Source of the DNA: Chryseobacterium sp. Tr-659
GTDB taxonomy: Bacteria; Bacteroidota; Bacteroidia; Flavobacteriales; Weeksellaceae
Assembly: GCF_011752975.1 (NCBI RefSeq)
Contig: NZ_VWWP01000002.1
Location: 372,001-436,000, forward strand
DNA: 64,000 bases
Reading direction: 5' to 3'
Positions 8,690 to 17,490 of this stretch are shown one piece after another; position 1 is the first letter of the stretch, and each line of letters starts with the position of its first letter. The notes beneath the pieces are model-generated. The model was given only the letters and a program-made list of their open reading frames with translations, did not search any database and had not been told where the DNA came from. A program made the translations under genes and the position numbers.

Positions 8690-10252
8690 CTACATAATAT
8701 TCCGTACCACAATCTTTACCGGATGATAAAGCAGCAAACACAGAGCCGTAATGAATGCCAGCCAGAATAATCCCGTGAAAATTTCCATATTCGAAAGTAA
8801 AATCGACTGGGCTGTTATTTTAGCTTTGAAAGCTGCTGCGGTCATTGAAAGAGATTCATTAACTGGAAGTTTCGAAATATTTGCTCCGAAAACCTGATTC
8901 CATTGGCTATAAAAAACAGGATTGGTATCGGTCAGGTTAAAGCTAAGCGTATCTGAATGTTTTAAGGTTAAAAATAACATCAGGTTCTGCATAAGAGCAT
9001 ACCCGATGGCAGTGGTCCAGAAACGGGTAGTAGTGCCTAAAGCAGTGGCATTGGCAACGTACTCTTCCGGCATTCCTGAAATTAGGAAAAAGACAAGGGG
9101 GGTAAATAATAACCCTTGCGCAACACCCTGAAGAAATAGAGGAGGACAGATCGTTGAAAGGGTGGTGTCCGGATAAAAAGTATAGGTAAACCATGCACAA
9201 TCTACGGCGAGCAGGAGGAATCCGGTAAAGAAAACAATTCTGGATGAAATACCACGAACAAGGCAGATTCCGGAAAGGAAAACTCCCAAAAGCGTTCCTG
9301 CAACATTCCAATACTGAATATTGACAATATAATCCCACGGCCATTTCCATACAGTCGCCATGATGCTGTATACATTATTCAATCCCGAACGGATCAGGTA
9401 GAAAATAAAGAACAGGATCATTCCGGCAATTACATTTTTAGAACTGAAAACTTCGAAATGAAATAATGGCCTTTTAGAATTTCTTTGTTTTAACATGAAT
9501 AATCCTCCGGAAAGAAGGAATATAAATAAACACATGATGATTATGTCAGATTCAAACCACATGAGTCTTTTCCCGTAAATAATGGCGTAACCACCGGCCT
9601 GTAAACATACCCAAAGCAGAAACCAGCTGGTAATATCAAGTTGATAAAGTGGTTTTTTAGGAAAGAATCTGTTTTTATTGAAAATAGCAATCCCAATGAT
9701 CAGTACAAATACATGGAAATATACCATCATTAAAATCATATGCTGAAAATCGTAATCTTCAATGCTTGATTTTAGCAGGGAAGTTGTTATTGTTCCTCCG
9801 GTAAGCATAATAGCATACATGAGGAGATAGGAGAACACTTTGGCGTGCTTTGTTTTTAATTCTGCTACGATCAGTGGAAGGAAAATAGCTCCTTCCAGCA
9901 ATCCGAAAATTCCTTCCAGGAATCGTATCACGAGAATTACATGATAATCATTAGTGACGGATAGCACGTAAAGAATGATCACGGAAACGGAAGACATCAG
10001 CAGAACATAATATTTTACACTGAAATAAGCCATAAACCGTTGTAAAACTAAAAGGGTAACCACAAATGTCCCGTACATCAAAATCATTAAGTATTGGATG
10101 TCATCTGAATCTACATCCATAAAAGAAGATGTGAAGGCGCTGTTTGAGTGTAAAAGCGACAATAACATCAAGTGGGGAAACAGTGCCAGTACAAGAAGCG
10201 GCAGTTTCAGCCATTGTGGTACCCATTTATGATAAACTGTATTGTGTTGCAT
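8690..10252 (-). CDS. MFS efflux transporter, DHA2/EmrB-like
   Basis: A 520-residue inner-membrane protein with about 14 hydrophobic segments, the size and topology of the 14-helix drug:H+ antiporter branch. The usual family motifs are weak: RFLEGIFGLLEGAIFLP resembles motif C and its flank. Its position downstream of an HlyD-type adaptor and a TolC-type channel on the same strand supports a tripartite EmrAB-TolC-like exporter. The substrate is unknown. A 318-bp spacer with an inverted repeat separates it from the HlyD gene, unusually large for an operon of this type. Confidence 0.85.
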   Translation of the reverse strand: MQHNTVYHKWVPQWLKLPLLVLALFPHLMLLSLLHSNSAFTSSFMDVDSDDIQYLMILMYGTFVVTLLVLQRFMAYFSVKYYVLLMSSVSVIILYVLSVTNDYHVILVIRFLEGIFGLLEGAIFLPLIVAELKTKHAKVFSYLLMYAIMLTGGTITTSLLKSSIEDYDFQHMILMMVYFHVFVLIIGIAIFNKNRFFPKKPLYQLDITSWFLLWVCLQAGGYAIIYGKRLMWFESDIIIMCLFIFLLSGGLFMLKQRNSKRPLFHFEVFSSKNVIAGMILFFIFYLIRSGLNNVYSIMATVWKWPWDYIVNIQYWNVAGTLLGVFLSGICLVRGISSRIVFFTGFLLLAVDCAWFTYTFYPDTTLSTICPPLFLQGVAQGLLFTPLVFFLISGMPEEYVANATALGTTTRFWTTAIGYALMQNLMLFLTLKHSDTLSFNLTDTNPVFYSQWNQVFGANISKLPVNESLSMTAAAFKAKITAQSILLSNMEIFTGLFWLAFITALCLLLYHPVKIVVRNIM

Positions 10253-10260
10253 AATTTTTT

Positions 10261-10490
10261 AGGAAGCAAAAGGCAAAAAAAAGAAAAAGGGTAAAATCAC
10301 CAGTCAATCTAACAAAGGTTGTCTGCAATTTTGCTTTTCTGTTATTGAGCGATTTAGCAAAATTTAAAAATTGCGAAAAGACAAAAGAGCAAAGAGTAAA
10401 AAAAGAGTAAAAAGATAAAATGGCAAATATGCTTTAAGAAAAAATTTGCAGATTCGCTATTTTGCGGTTTTGCCTTTTCGCAGAAAAAAT
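10261..10490. repeat. imperfect inverted repeat, GCGAAAAGNCAAAA type
   Basis: This fills most of the 318-bp gap between the HlyD and MFS genes. The word gcgaaaag-n-caaaa occurs at 10373-10386 and in reverse complement at 10469-10482, with related words at 10264-10277 and 10331-10340. No ORF above background and no T-tailed terminator are visible. It could fold as a long hairpin in the efflux mRNA. Confidence 0.6.
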
Positions 10491-10570
10491 AATTTAACGG
10501 TAACGTCTGAAATATGTTGATTGGAGGTACTTTTGTACTCTAAAACTCAAATTCCCTCCCACATGCAAAC

Positions 10571-11617
10571 TCATATCTTCTTCGCACTCACCAGAACATT
10601 CATTCCGGAAAGCAGTTTTTCGCTGTCTTTATTGTTATCAAGAATAATTTTTACCGGAAACCTCTGTTCAATTTTCACAAAATTCCCGGTAGCATTATCT
10701 GGCTTTACTAATGAAAACTGAGATCCTGATGCTGGCGAAACGGAAAGTATCTTTCCTTTGAATTCAATGCCCGGATAAGCATCAGCCGTGATGATTACTT
10801 CCTGTTTCTGATCAATCTGGCCAAGCTGTGTTTCTTTATAATTGGCGATGATCCATTTTTCTTTGCTTACTATTTGTACCAGAGCCTGTCCTTCCTTGAT
10901 TAATTGCCCTTCCTGAATAGTTTTTTTACCAACCCAGCCATCATAAGGTGCCGTTATCACGGTATAAGAAAGGAATAATTTAGCATTATTCAGACTGGCA
11001 GAACTCTGCTGGATCTGGCTTTTAACCGGTGCAACTTTAGTTTGCTGCTCATTGGCTCCGGCTCTTACTGCATTTTTCTGTTGTTCCAGAGCCAAAAGAT
11101 TGGCTTTGGACTGCTCATAAGAAGCCTTTACATTTTCAAAATCCTGCTCTGTGGCTGCATCTTCCGCCAATAAGTTTTTATACCTCTTATAATCCTGTTC
11201 AGTTCTCCAGATATCAATTTTTGCAGAAGCAATCTTAGCGTCAATAATCTTTGTATCGCTTTCTTTAGTATTTACGCCACTCTCAATTGTAGTAATCGTA
11301 GCTGTATTGGCATGAAGGTTAGCTTCGGCCATCTGAACCTGATTAACAAATTCTCGGCTATCAATAATGATTAATGTATCTCCTTTATGTACAAACTGGT
11401 TTTCATTGAATTTTATCGTTTTGATAAACCCGGAAACCTTGCTGGATACCGGTGTAATATATTGTTCAATCTGCGCATCGTTGGTAGTAACATTCTTTCT
11501 TGAAAAAAGGTAAAAGCTTACCATCCCGGTGATTCCGCTGATGATAAGGATCCATGCCAGTACCGTAATACTTTTGTTGATTCTTTTTTCCTTTCGTGTT
11601 AGTTGTTTCTGTGCCAT
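10571..11617 (-). CDS. HlyD/EmrA-family periplasmic adaptor
   Basis: Membrane fusion protein linking the MFS pump to the outer-membrane channel. At 348 residues it has the expected layout: a short basic cytoplasmic tail, one membrane helix (about 16-38), the lipoyl/barrel-sandwich halves (VSSKVSGFI near 50 and ITAPYDGWVG near 220), a coiled-coil hairpin in between (about 95-200), and a beta-barrel domain to the end. It begins 5 bp after the TolC-type gene, so the two are co-transcribed. This is the EmrA subtype, which pairs with MFS pumps rather than RND pumps. Confidence 0.9.
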   Translation of the reverse strand: MAQKQLTRKEKRINKSITVLAWILIISGITGMVSFYLFSRKNVTTNDAQIEQYITPVSSKVSGFIKTIKFNENQFVHKGDTLIIIDSREFVNQVQMAEANLHANTATITTIESGVNTKESDTKIIDAKIASAKIDIWRTEQDYKRYKNLLAEDAATEQDFENVKASYEQSKANLLALEQQKNAVRAGANEQQTKVAPVKSQIQQSSASLNNAKLFLSYTVITAPYDGWVGKKTIQEGQLIKEGQALVQIVSKEKWIIANYKETQLGQIDQKQEVIITADAYPGIEFKGKILSVSPASGSQFSLVKPDNATGNFVKIEQRFPVKIILDNNKDSEKLLSGMNVLVSAKKI

Positions 11618-11622
11618 AGTTT

Positions 11623-12957
11623 TTATAAGTTTCCAATCGTATATTGGAGTTGATAATATTTTAGTTGTCTGTTGATTTTTACGGAAATAAGGTTAGATTC
11701 AGCTTCCAGATAAGTATTGTCTGCATCAATAAGTTCAGTGATCAAACTTAATTTATTGGCGTATTTCGTTCTTACAATACGATAGTTTTCCTTAGCCTGA
11801 TTAATTGCTTCTTCAGCAATTTTCACTTTTTGATCAGTTTCTTCAAATTTTTTATAGGCTTCATATACATTGTGTCTGATTTTTTCTTCATTTTCCTCAA
11901 TCTGGAGTTTGGCAAGATCAATGCTTTCCTTTGCTTCCTGCATTTTGTATTTATTTTTATACAGGTTTTCGATAGGATACGTCAGATTCATTCCTATCAT
12001 TCCAAGACGGTAGGCATAGGGTTCCGGAGGAAAGAACATCATGTTCGGATATTTTAAGAAATATTCTCCACCAGCGGTAATTTTGGGCAAATAATTTGCT
12101 CTCGTGATTTTCTGATCCAGTTCTTTCAGGGAAAGGTTTTTGTGGGTGATCCCAACAGATTCGTTTTTATTTAAAGCGGTTTCCGTAAGCTCATCAATAT
12201 AAGGAATTGACGCATCCTCAGAGATCAGATCATCTGTATTTACATGCATTTCCTGGTTTTCAGGAAGTGAGAGTATCGTTTTCAATTGGTGCTCTGCAAT
12301 CTGGATATCATTGTCCAGCTCTGTCCAGCTCATTTTATGATTGGAAAGCTGTAACGAAGTTCTCAGGACTTCATTAACCGTTACCACACCGTTTGCTTTC
12401 AGAGATTTTACCTGTTTGATATTTACAGAATCCTCCTTCATTTTATCGCTGATGAGACTCTGCTGCTCTTTTAAATGATGAATCTGTAGAAAAGCTGTAA
12501 TGATCTGCATTGTAAGCTGTCTCTCATCCATGTGGGTTTTTAAAGCCGAAATTTCGGTATCAATAGCCGCTTTTTTTTCTGTATTTTTAATTTTTCCACC
12601 CATATAAACCGGAATTGATGCAGAGAGTGTGAAATCATACATTCCGTTAATGGCATTGTACGTGGTGGCTTTATTGAAAATACCATCCTGGTGTTGATAA
12701 AGATTCGTCACCTGCATATAACTCGTATGAAACTCAATGTCCGGAAGTTTTTCCATCTTAAGATCTTTCTCTTTTGTGATGGACATTTCTTTTTTCAAAT
12801 GACTTATCTGGATGTTTTTGTTGTTTTTTAGACCAAGCTCTATAGCCTGTTGTAAGGCAAGGTGCCCGTAATCGATCATCTGTGAGTGTAAAAAACTGCT
12901 CAATAAAAAGCACAACGCCATGCACTGATATCGGCATGCGTTAAATATCATATTCAT
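11623..12957 (-). CDS. TolC-family outer-membrane efflux channel
   Basis: Outer-membrane factor of a tripartite exporter: 444 residues with an N-terminal export signal (about 1-26) and two homologous halves of long amphipathic helices typical of OEP proteins. The LALQQAIELGLKNNKNI start of the mature protein is the usual first helix, and the second half repeats the pattern near ITRANYLPKITAGG. It is the first gene of the efflux operon. A TAnnTTTG element on this strand lies about 40 bp upstream, and the operon is divergent from the AraC regulator. Confidence 0.9.
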   Translation of the reverse strand: MNMIFNACRYQCMALCFLLSSFLHSQMIDYGHLALQQAIELGLKNNKNIQISHLKKEMSITKEKDLKMEKLPDIEFHTSYMQVTNLYQHQDGIFNKATTYNAINGMYDFTLSASIPVYMGGKIKNTEKKAAIDTEISALKTHMDERQLTMQIITAFLQIHHLKEQQSLISDKMKEDSVNIKQVKSLKANGVVTVNEVLRTSLQLSNHKMSWTELDNDIQIAEHQLKTILSLPENQEMHVNTDDLISEDASIPYIDELTETALNKNESVGITHKNLSLKELDQKITRANYLPKITAGGEYFLKYPNMMFFPPEPYAYRLGMIGMNLTYPIENLYKNKYKMQEAKESIDLAKLQIEENEEKIRHNVYEAYKKFEETDQKVKIAEEAINQAKENYRIVRTKYANKLSLITELIDADNTYLEAESNLISVKINRQLKYYQLQYTIGNL

Positions 12958-12998
12958 AAATTAATTAAAGGATTTTTGCTAAAATGATTTTGATTCAG

Positions 12999-13006
12999 CA
13001 AAGTTA
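12999..13006 (-). promoter_or_regulatory. -7 element TAACTTTG of the efflux operon
   Basis: Bacteroidota -7 consensus on the minus strand, about 42 bp before the TolC-type start codon, within the 136-bp divergent region shared with the AraC gene. Regulator sites probably lie at 13007-13080. Confidence 0.55.
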
Positions 13007-13093
13007 CGACGATGACTATCAGACCCGATTTGTGAAACAAGAAAAAGATTTGCTCATTTACGCCAATTTAAAAATTCTCCTTATCTTTATTTC

Positions 13094-13897
13094 ATGAATA
13101 ACAGCCATTTTAAAGACGTAGAAGATGATGACGCTGAATTTTATATTTATCACGTTCTTACAGGAAATATAACCACTGAAATCCATCATCACAGTTCTGC
13201 TCAATTAGTCTATGCAGAAGGTGGTATTGTACATGTTTTTACAGATCTGAAGCACTGGTATCTTCCGGCAAGATGTTTTATGTGGATTCCTGCAGGAACC
13301 CCTCATTATATTTTTTCTACGAGCCCGAAAGTTGATTTATATAATTTTTATTTTAAAAAGGAAGAAGATGAAAGTGGCTTTTTTGATGAAATTAACATCT
13401 ATTCAGTCAATAATTTGCTTAGAGAGATGATTATGTATACAAAAGACTGGGATGGGAAAATCACAAAAAATGACGGTTCTAAATATTATTTTCTCAAAGC
13501 TTTAAAAGGTGTTTTACCGGAGAAAAGAGATAAAAAACTTGCTTTTCCTGTTCAGCATCCCTTCCCAAAAGATGAAACCTTATTGAAGATAGCAAGATAC
13601 ATTCATGCTAATCTGGAAAAGCCTCTGACGATTGATTCTACTGCAAAAGAATTCGGGATGAGTACAAGAACTCTTTCAAGGAAGTTTAAAGAGATTTTAG
13701 GTATGAATTACGTCCGTTTTCTACGCGCTTTGAGAATCACACGTTCCCTTGAGCTGATGTTGGAGGGAAAATATAATATGTATGAAATTGCCATGATGGT
13801 AGGGTATAACAGCTTGTCTTCCTTTAGTAATATTTTTAAAAAGGTAATTGGCATTGCGCCTACGGAATATCAACAGAAGCTGAGAGGTGACAAATAG
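13094..13897 (+). CDS. AraC-family transcriptional regulator
   Basis: A 267-residue regulator with an N-terminal cupin-like sensor domain (EIHHHSSAQLVYAEGG, then PARCFMWIPAGTPH) and a C-terminal AraC/XylS DNA-binding domain with two helix-turn-helix motifs (about 160-262; LTIDSTAKEFGMSTRTLSR and YEIAMMVGYNSLSSFSNIF). The cupin histidines may bind metal or a small ligand. It is transcribed away from the TolC-HlyD-MFS operon, so it is the likely local regulator of that exporter. The ligand is unknown. Confidence 0.9.
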   Translation: MNNSHFKDVEDDDAEFYIYHVLTGNITTEIHHHSSAQLVYAEGGIVHVFTDLKHWYLPARCFMWIPAGTPHYIFSTSPKVDLYNFYFKKEEDESGFFDEINIYSVNNLLREMIMYTKDWDGKITKNDGSKYYFLKALKGVLPEKRDKKLAFPVQHPFPKDETLLKIARYIHANLEKPLTIDSTAKEFGMSTRTLSRKFKEILGMNYVRFLRALRITRSLELMLEGKYNMYEIAMMVGYNSLSSFSNIFKKVIGIAPTEYQQKLRGDK

Positions 13898-13955
13898 TTT
13901 GAGGGGTTGAGAGTGGGAGTGTTGTGGTGCATAAAGCGGAGGTAGTTGATAAAAG

Positions 13956-13988
13956 AAAACCACCTCAAATACATGAAGTGGTTTTGTA
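13956..13988. terminator. bidirectional terminator between araC-type gene and rplI
   Basis: A 12-bp nearly perfect stem (13956-13967 with 13974-13985) with A and T tracts on its flanks, between convergent genes. Confidence 0.8.
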
Positions 13989-14012
13989 TGGTGAGAAATT
14001 CTCAGTCGCTTA

Positions 14013-14516
14013 TTAAGCTTCTTCAGATTTAGCCTCTTCCTTTTTAGGAGCAGGAGCAGCTTCAACTGGAGCGTCAGAAACGATGTCGAATTCATAGTTG
14101 TACTCAACATTTCTGTGAAGTCTGATAAGAGCTGCGAATTTACCAGTTCTCTTGATCGTGTTACCAGGAATTTTGATGTATTTTTTCTCTACAGAAACAC
14201 CAGCTTTCTCTAAAGCAGCAGAAAGATCAGCATTGTTGATAGATCCGAATAATTTATCACCAGCACCTACTTTTGCAGGAATAGTGATAGAAGTTTTCTT
14301 CAATTGCTCAACTACAGCGTTAGCAGCAGCGATTAATTTAGCTTCTTCTTCTTTTCTAGCCTCTAATGTAGCTTCTAAAGCAGCTTTGTTTTTAGGTGTA
14401 GCTAAAAGAGCAATCCCTTGAGGAATTAAGAAGTTTCTAGCATAACCTGGCTTTACGTTTACTGTATCAAACTCAAGTCCTAAGTTTTCTACGTCTTTTT
14501 TTAGGATAATTTCCAT
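14013..14516 (-). CDS. rplI: 50S ribosomal protein L9
   Basis: L9 of the large ribosomal subunit, last gene of the rpsF-rpsR-rplI unit. The N-terminal domain is clear (MEIILKKDVENLG, then VKPGYARNFLIPQGIA), followed by the long connecting helix (about 42-75) and the C-terminal domain. The 167 residues exceed the ~148 of E. coli because of an acidic Ala/Glu/Lys/Pro tail (about 148-167), probably disordered. It lies 109 bp after rpsR; that spacer holds two perfect hairpins. Confidence 0.97.
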   Translation of the reverse strand: MEIILKKDVENLGLEFDTVNVKPGYARNFLIPQGIALLATPKNKAALEATLEARKEEEAKLIAAANAVVEQLKKTSITIPAKVGAGDKLFGSINNADLSAALEKAGVSVEKKYIKIPGNTIKRTGKFAALIRLHRNVEYNYEFDIVSDAPVEAAPAPKKEEAKSEEA

Positions 14517-14534
14517 TGTTGTTGTCCTTTTTTA

Positions 14535-14611
14535 GATTTTAGAGTAGTCTAAAATCAAGTTAGAATTAATTATTTATTCAGCAACAAAAGAAGAGATTGC
14601 TCTCTTCTTTT
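14535..14611 (-). promoter_or_regulatory. two perfect hairpins in the rpsR-rplI spacer
   Basis: Hairpin 1: an 11-bp stem (14586-14596 with 14601-14611), loop of 4. Hairpin 2: a 9-bp stem (14535-14543 with 14548-14556), loop of 4. In the transcribed direction neither is followed by a clear U tract, so they are not standard terminators. They may stabilise the mRNA, slow ribosomes, or set the rplI dose relative to rpsF-rpsR. Confidence 0.6.
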
Positions 14612-14625
14612 ATTTATTTTTTGTC

Positions 14626-14928
14626 TTATTTCAATAAGTCAGCTACGTATGGTAGTAAAGCAAGGTGTCTTGCTCTTTTGATAGCAGCAGAAACTTTTCT
14701 TTGATATTTTAAAGAAGTTCCAGTGTATCTTCTTGGTAAAATTTTACCTTGCTCGTTAACGAATTGTAATAAGAAATCAGCATCTTTGTAATCAACGTGC
14801 TTAATTCCGTATTTTTTGAATCTACAATATTTCTTTTCAGATTTTGTATTGATATCAAGTGGAGTAAGGAATTTTACTTCTGATTCTCCTCCTGCTGAGG
14901 CTTGTTTAGCCATTTCATCTATTGCCAT
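14626..14928 (-). CDS. rpsR: 30S ribosomal protein S18
   Basis: Small-subunit protein that pairs with S6 on the platform of the 30S subunit. At 100 residues it is longer than the ~75 of E. coli because of an N-terminal extension of about 25 residues ([14 protein letters not shown]...), as is common in Bacteroidota. The core is typical: [18 protein letters not shown], then [17 protein letters not shown] and [16 protein letters not shown]. It is 32 bp downstream of rpsF on the same strand. Confidence 0.97.
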   Translation of the reverse strand: MAIDEMAKQASAGGESEVKFLTPLDINTKSEKKYCRFKKYGIKHVDYKDADFLLQFVNEQGKILPRRYTGTSLKYQRKVSAAIKRARHLALLPYVADLLK

Positions 14929-14960
14929 GTCTTGTCTTTTTTAAAAAATAGGGTTAATAA

Positions 14961-15302
14961 TTAAGCTTTAGCCGCTTTTACTTTAGCTCTTCTAGTTACA
15001 GCGTACTCAACAGCATGCTTGTCAAGTTTTGTAGTAAGGTAACGGATTACTCTCTCGTCACGCTTAAATGCTAATTCTAAATCAGCTACTACAGTACCTT
15101 CCCCTTTGAATTCGATTAGAGTATAGAACCCGTTCTTTTTCAATTGGATAGGGTAAGCTAATTTTTTCAATCCCCAGTTTTCTTTAGCAACGATTTCGCA
15201 GTTCTTTTCTTTGATAAGATCTACATACTTGTTCACTGCTTCCTCTACCTGTGACTCAGATAGAACGGGAGTTAAAATGAAAACAGTTTCGTAATTGTTC
15301 AT
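14961..15302 (-). CDS. rpsF: 30S ribosomal protein S6
   Basis: First gene of the ribosomal unit rpsF-rpsR-rplI. The 113 residues contain the S6 signature: [16 protein letters not shown] at the N-terminus, [18 protein letters not shown] in the middle, and the [15 protein letters not shown] block. It ends in a short basic Ala/Lys tail. The 5' untranslated region is short (about 30 nt from the predicted start site). It does not show the CCG-bulge S6:S18 autoregulatory leader known from other phyla. Confidence 0.97.
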   Translation of the reverse strand: MNNYETVFILTPVLSESQVEEAVNKYVDLIKEKNCEIVAKENWGLKKLAYPIQLKKNGFYTLIEFKGEGTVVADLELAFKRDERVIRYLTTKLDKHAVEYAVTRRAKVKAAKA

Positions 15303-15336
15303 AATGTTAAATGAATTTGTTAATTATTTCGAGGTG

Positions 15337-15367
15337 CAAAAGTAGAAAATATATTTGTAATATGCAA
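15337..15367 (-). promoter_or_regulatory. promoter of rpsF-rpsR-rplI
   Basis: Textbook Bacteroidota promoter on the minus strand: TTG at 15365-15367, a 20-bp spacer, and TACTTTTG at 15337-15344. Confidence 0.8.
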
Positions 15368-15447
15368 GAGTATTGATGGAATAATTAAATGTTGGCAGGA
15401 CGTATAAGATGATCCCGGTTAACGGAGAAGCTTAGAATTTGTTTTTG

Positions 15448-15455
15448 TACTTTTG
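15448..15455 (+). promoter_or_regulatory. -7 element TACTTTTG deciding the next start
   Basis: This TAnnTTTG element covers the upstream TTG codon at 15453, so translation must begin at the ATG at 15477. Confidence 0.6.
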
Positions 15456-15476
15456 CAGCTGAAAAACTATGATATC

Positions 15477-16088
15477 ATGACTACGAATAAAATTTATGTT
15501 CTATCATTATTGTTAGCGGGTATTTTCGGGTACTCTCAGGATAAGATTTTCAAAAAGAACGGAGCTTCTTTTGATGTAAAGCTTATTGAAATCGGAGCTT
15601 CAAATATTACCTATAAGGAATTGGATAATTTAGAGGGTCCAATTCATTCTTTAGATAAGTCCGAAGTATATCAGATTACATACGGCAACGGAAAAACGGA
15701 TATCTTGGGTAAGTATAAAACAGCAGATGAAGCAAAGAGTTTTATTCTTTCCAAAATCAATGAATTTGGAATAGATCGTGATAGAAATGATTTATCACTG
15801 CGTGCTGATTTTGAAGGAGATGATATTAAAATCAACTCAGTAAACGCGAAAGGACGCATCGTTCATGAAGGAGACTTATGGGATCTGAGCAAAGTAGTAG
15901 CGTTCCATAATATTTCCAAAAGAAAGGATAATATCTGTTATTTAAATATTATAACCTTTAAGACAAGGAAATCAAAAAGGGAGTTAAGCAAACTGGTTAT
16001 TAGGATGACGGATTATGAAGCAGCAGAAGGCCTTTTGGAGGCGATGAAAGACTTAAAAATCATGCTGAAAAAAGATCAGACCGAATAG
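15477..16088 (+). CDS. exported protein of unknown function
   Basis: A 203-residue protein that I do not recognise as a named family. With the ATG at 15477 it opens with a signal peptide (about 1-21, ending FGYSQ). The rest is soluble, mixed alpha/beta, with regular SDKSEVYQITYGNGKTD-like strands near 50-65 that resemble short exported proteins of flavobacteria. A longer frame from the TTG at 15453 is ruled out by the promoter element lying across it. It is convergent with the ClC gene; the two stop codons lie only about 5 bp apart. Confidence 0.7.
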   Translation: MTTNKIYVLSLLLAGIFGYSQDKIFKKNGASFDVKLIEIGASNITYKELDNLEGPIHSLDKSEVYQITYGNGKTDILGKYKTADEAKSFILSKINEFGIDRDRNDLSLRADFEGDDIKINSVNAKGRIVHEGDLWDLSKVVAFHNISKRKDNICYLNIITFKTRKSKRELSKLVIRMTDYEAAEGLLEAMKDLKIMLKKDQTE

Positions 16089-16106
16089 ACAGTTAATTGT
16101 CTTTTT
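16087..16106 (+). terminator. weak terminator overlapping convergent stop codons
   Basis: A 5-bp stem (16087-16091 with 16098-16102) followed by a short T run. The loop contains the stop codon of the convergent ClC gene. Confidence 0.4.
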
Positions 16107-17448
16107 CCCTGATTTCTTTCAGAAAATTCACTTTCAGTACATCATATAAAGAGTGTCGACTAACCAGAATAGAGGCAATAGATGAGACCATTCCCGCAAG
16201 CATAAGATGGAAGATCAATGAGTGCCTGTCCGTCATTTCTAGAACAATAATGGCTGAAGTAAACGGAGCTCTGGTGATCCCTGTAAGAAAAGCTACCATT
16301 CCGGCAAGAACAACAACATTCGTTTCATTGGATGTTAAATGAATAGCACCTGCAATAACAGAACCAATGCTGGCCCCGGCGGTAAGAGCCGGCGCAAAAA
16401 TTCCACCTGCACCTCCGGAAGTAAAAGAAAGGGCAGGGCCAAGCATCCTTAGAATAGGAACATACCAGTCTTCATGCTTATCTTTAGTAAAAAGAACTCG
16501 TTCCATAATTTCCTTTCCGGAACCCAGGATTTCTCTGTTGATGAAATAAGCAATTGAAGCAATAATCAATGCACAAATCACCAGAAAGACTACATTAGCT
16601 TTGTCGGTTTTCAGTTTTTTCTTTTTCCATCCGTTTATTCTGAGCATAATTACTGAAAGCTGGCTGGCAAGAATACCTGCGGCAGCTGCAACAAGAACAA
16701 TCGGAAACATTACCATTAACGAAACATCACTGGTTTTAGGATATCCTAAATATAAATAAGATCCGGCTAGTGTTTGAGCTGTAAGACCGGCAATGATAAC
16801 TGCCGTAAACAAGGCTGTTTTAAAGTAATTGATATGCGTTTTGGAAAGCTCTTCCACGGCAAATACAATTCCGCCCAAAGGTGTATTGAAAGCTGCAGCA
16901 AGACCGGCTGCTGCACCTGTCATAATCATGTTTTTCTTGGAGATCTTGGGCCACCAGTGGGGAAGATATTCATTAACTTTTCTGAAAACTGAACCCGCAA
17001 TCTGGATTGTAGGTCCTTCTCGTCCTACAGCTCCGCCGCTGATCACCAAAACCACAGAAGATAGTATTTTAAAGATAATAATTTTAAGGCTTAAAAGACT
17101 TCTGATCTTTGTATGTTCTTTAGGGTTGGCCAGTTCTACAGCTGCCATCACCTGCGGAATACCGCTTCCTTTAGCATTGGGAGCAAACTCTTTTACCAGC
17201 CACCAGGAAAGTACAAATCCGATAGGAGCAATAATAAAGATCATCCATGCATGCCAGTCAAAAATAAAGTTCATCAGATTTTCCCCCCAGGCAAATACCT
17301 GGGCATAAAGAACTGCAAAAAAACCTGTAATCACTGATCCTATCCAGAAAGGAATAGCCTGAAGCAGATTGTTTTTCAACTGTTCATTTCTGATATTGTC
17401 AAAAGAATTTTTAATAGATTTCCGAATAAGGATAAGGAATTTCAGCAT
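16093..17448 (-). CDS. ClC-type chloride channel / H+ antiporter
   Basis: A 451-residue ClC family membrane protein with the three chloride-selectivity signatures: GSGIP (94-98), GREGP (142-146) and GGIFAPAL (about 360). The gating glutamate E144 is present. A glutamate pair in FAVEEL (about 195) sits where the proton glutamate of E. coli ClC-ec1 lies, which favours Cl-/H+ exchange over a passive channel. There is no C-terminal CBS pair, as in other prokaryotic short forms. Likely roles are acid resistance or ion balance. It is monocistronic. Confidence 0.92.
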   Translation of the reverse strand: MLKFLILIRKSIKNSFDNIRNEQLKNNLLQAIPFWIGSVITGFFAVLYAQVFAWGENLMNFIFDWHAWMIFIIAPIGFVLSWWLVKEFAPNAKGSGIPQVMAAVELANPKEHTKIRSLLSLKIIIFKILSSVVLVISGGAVGREGPTIQIAGSVFRKVNEYLPHWWPKISKKNMIMTGAAAGLAAAFNTPLGGIVFAVEELSKTHINYFKTALFTAVIIAGLTAQTLAGSYLYLGYPKTSDVSLMVMFPIVLVAAAAGILASQLSVIMLRINGWKKKKLKTDKANVVFLVICALIIASIAYFINREILGSGKEIMERVLFTKDKHEDWYVPILRMLGPALSFTSGGAGGIFAPALTAGASIGSVIAGAIHLTSNETNVVVLAGMVAFLTGITRAPFTSAIIVLEMTDRHSLIFHLMLAGMVSSIASILVSRHSLYDVLKVNFLKEIREKDN

Positions 17449-17490
17449 TTGTTAGTTTTGAGGGATGAAATTACGGGAAAAATTTGAAAA

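Noticed and set aside
10521..10721. 66-codon plus-strand ORF
   Set aside because: Mostly antisense to the 3' end of the HlyD gene; no promoter of its own.
13721..14110. 129-codon minus-strand ORF spanning the AraC 3' end and rplI tail
   Set aside because: It is antisense to the AraC DNA-binding domain and out of frame with rplI, and crosses a bidirectional terminator.
15303..15336. S6:S18 autoregulatory leader before rpsF
   Set aside because: The leader is only about 30 nt and lacks the paired CCG-bulge structure.
16829..17308. 159-codon plus-strand ORF inside the ClC gene
   Set aside because: Antisense shadow of a conserved membrane protein with intact ClC signatures; composition is that of a mirrored reading frame.
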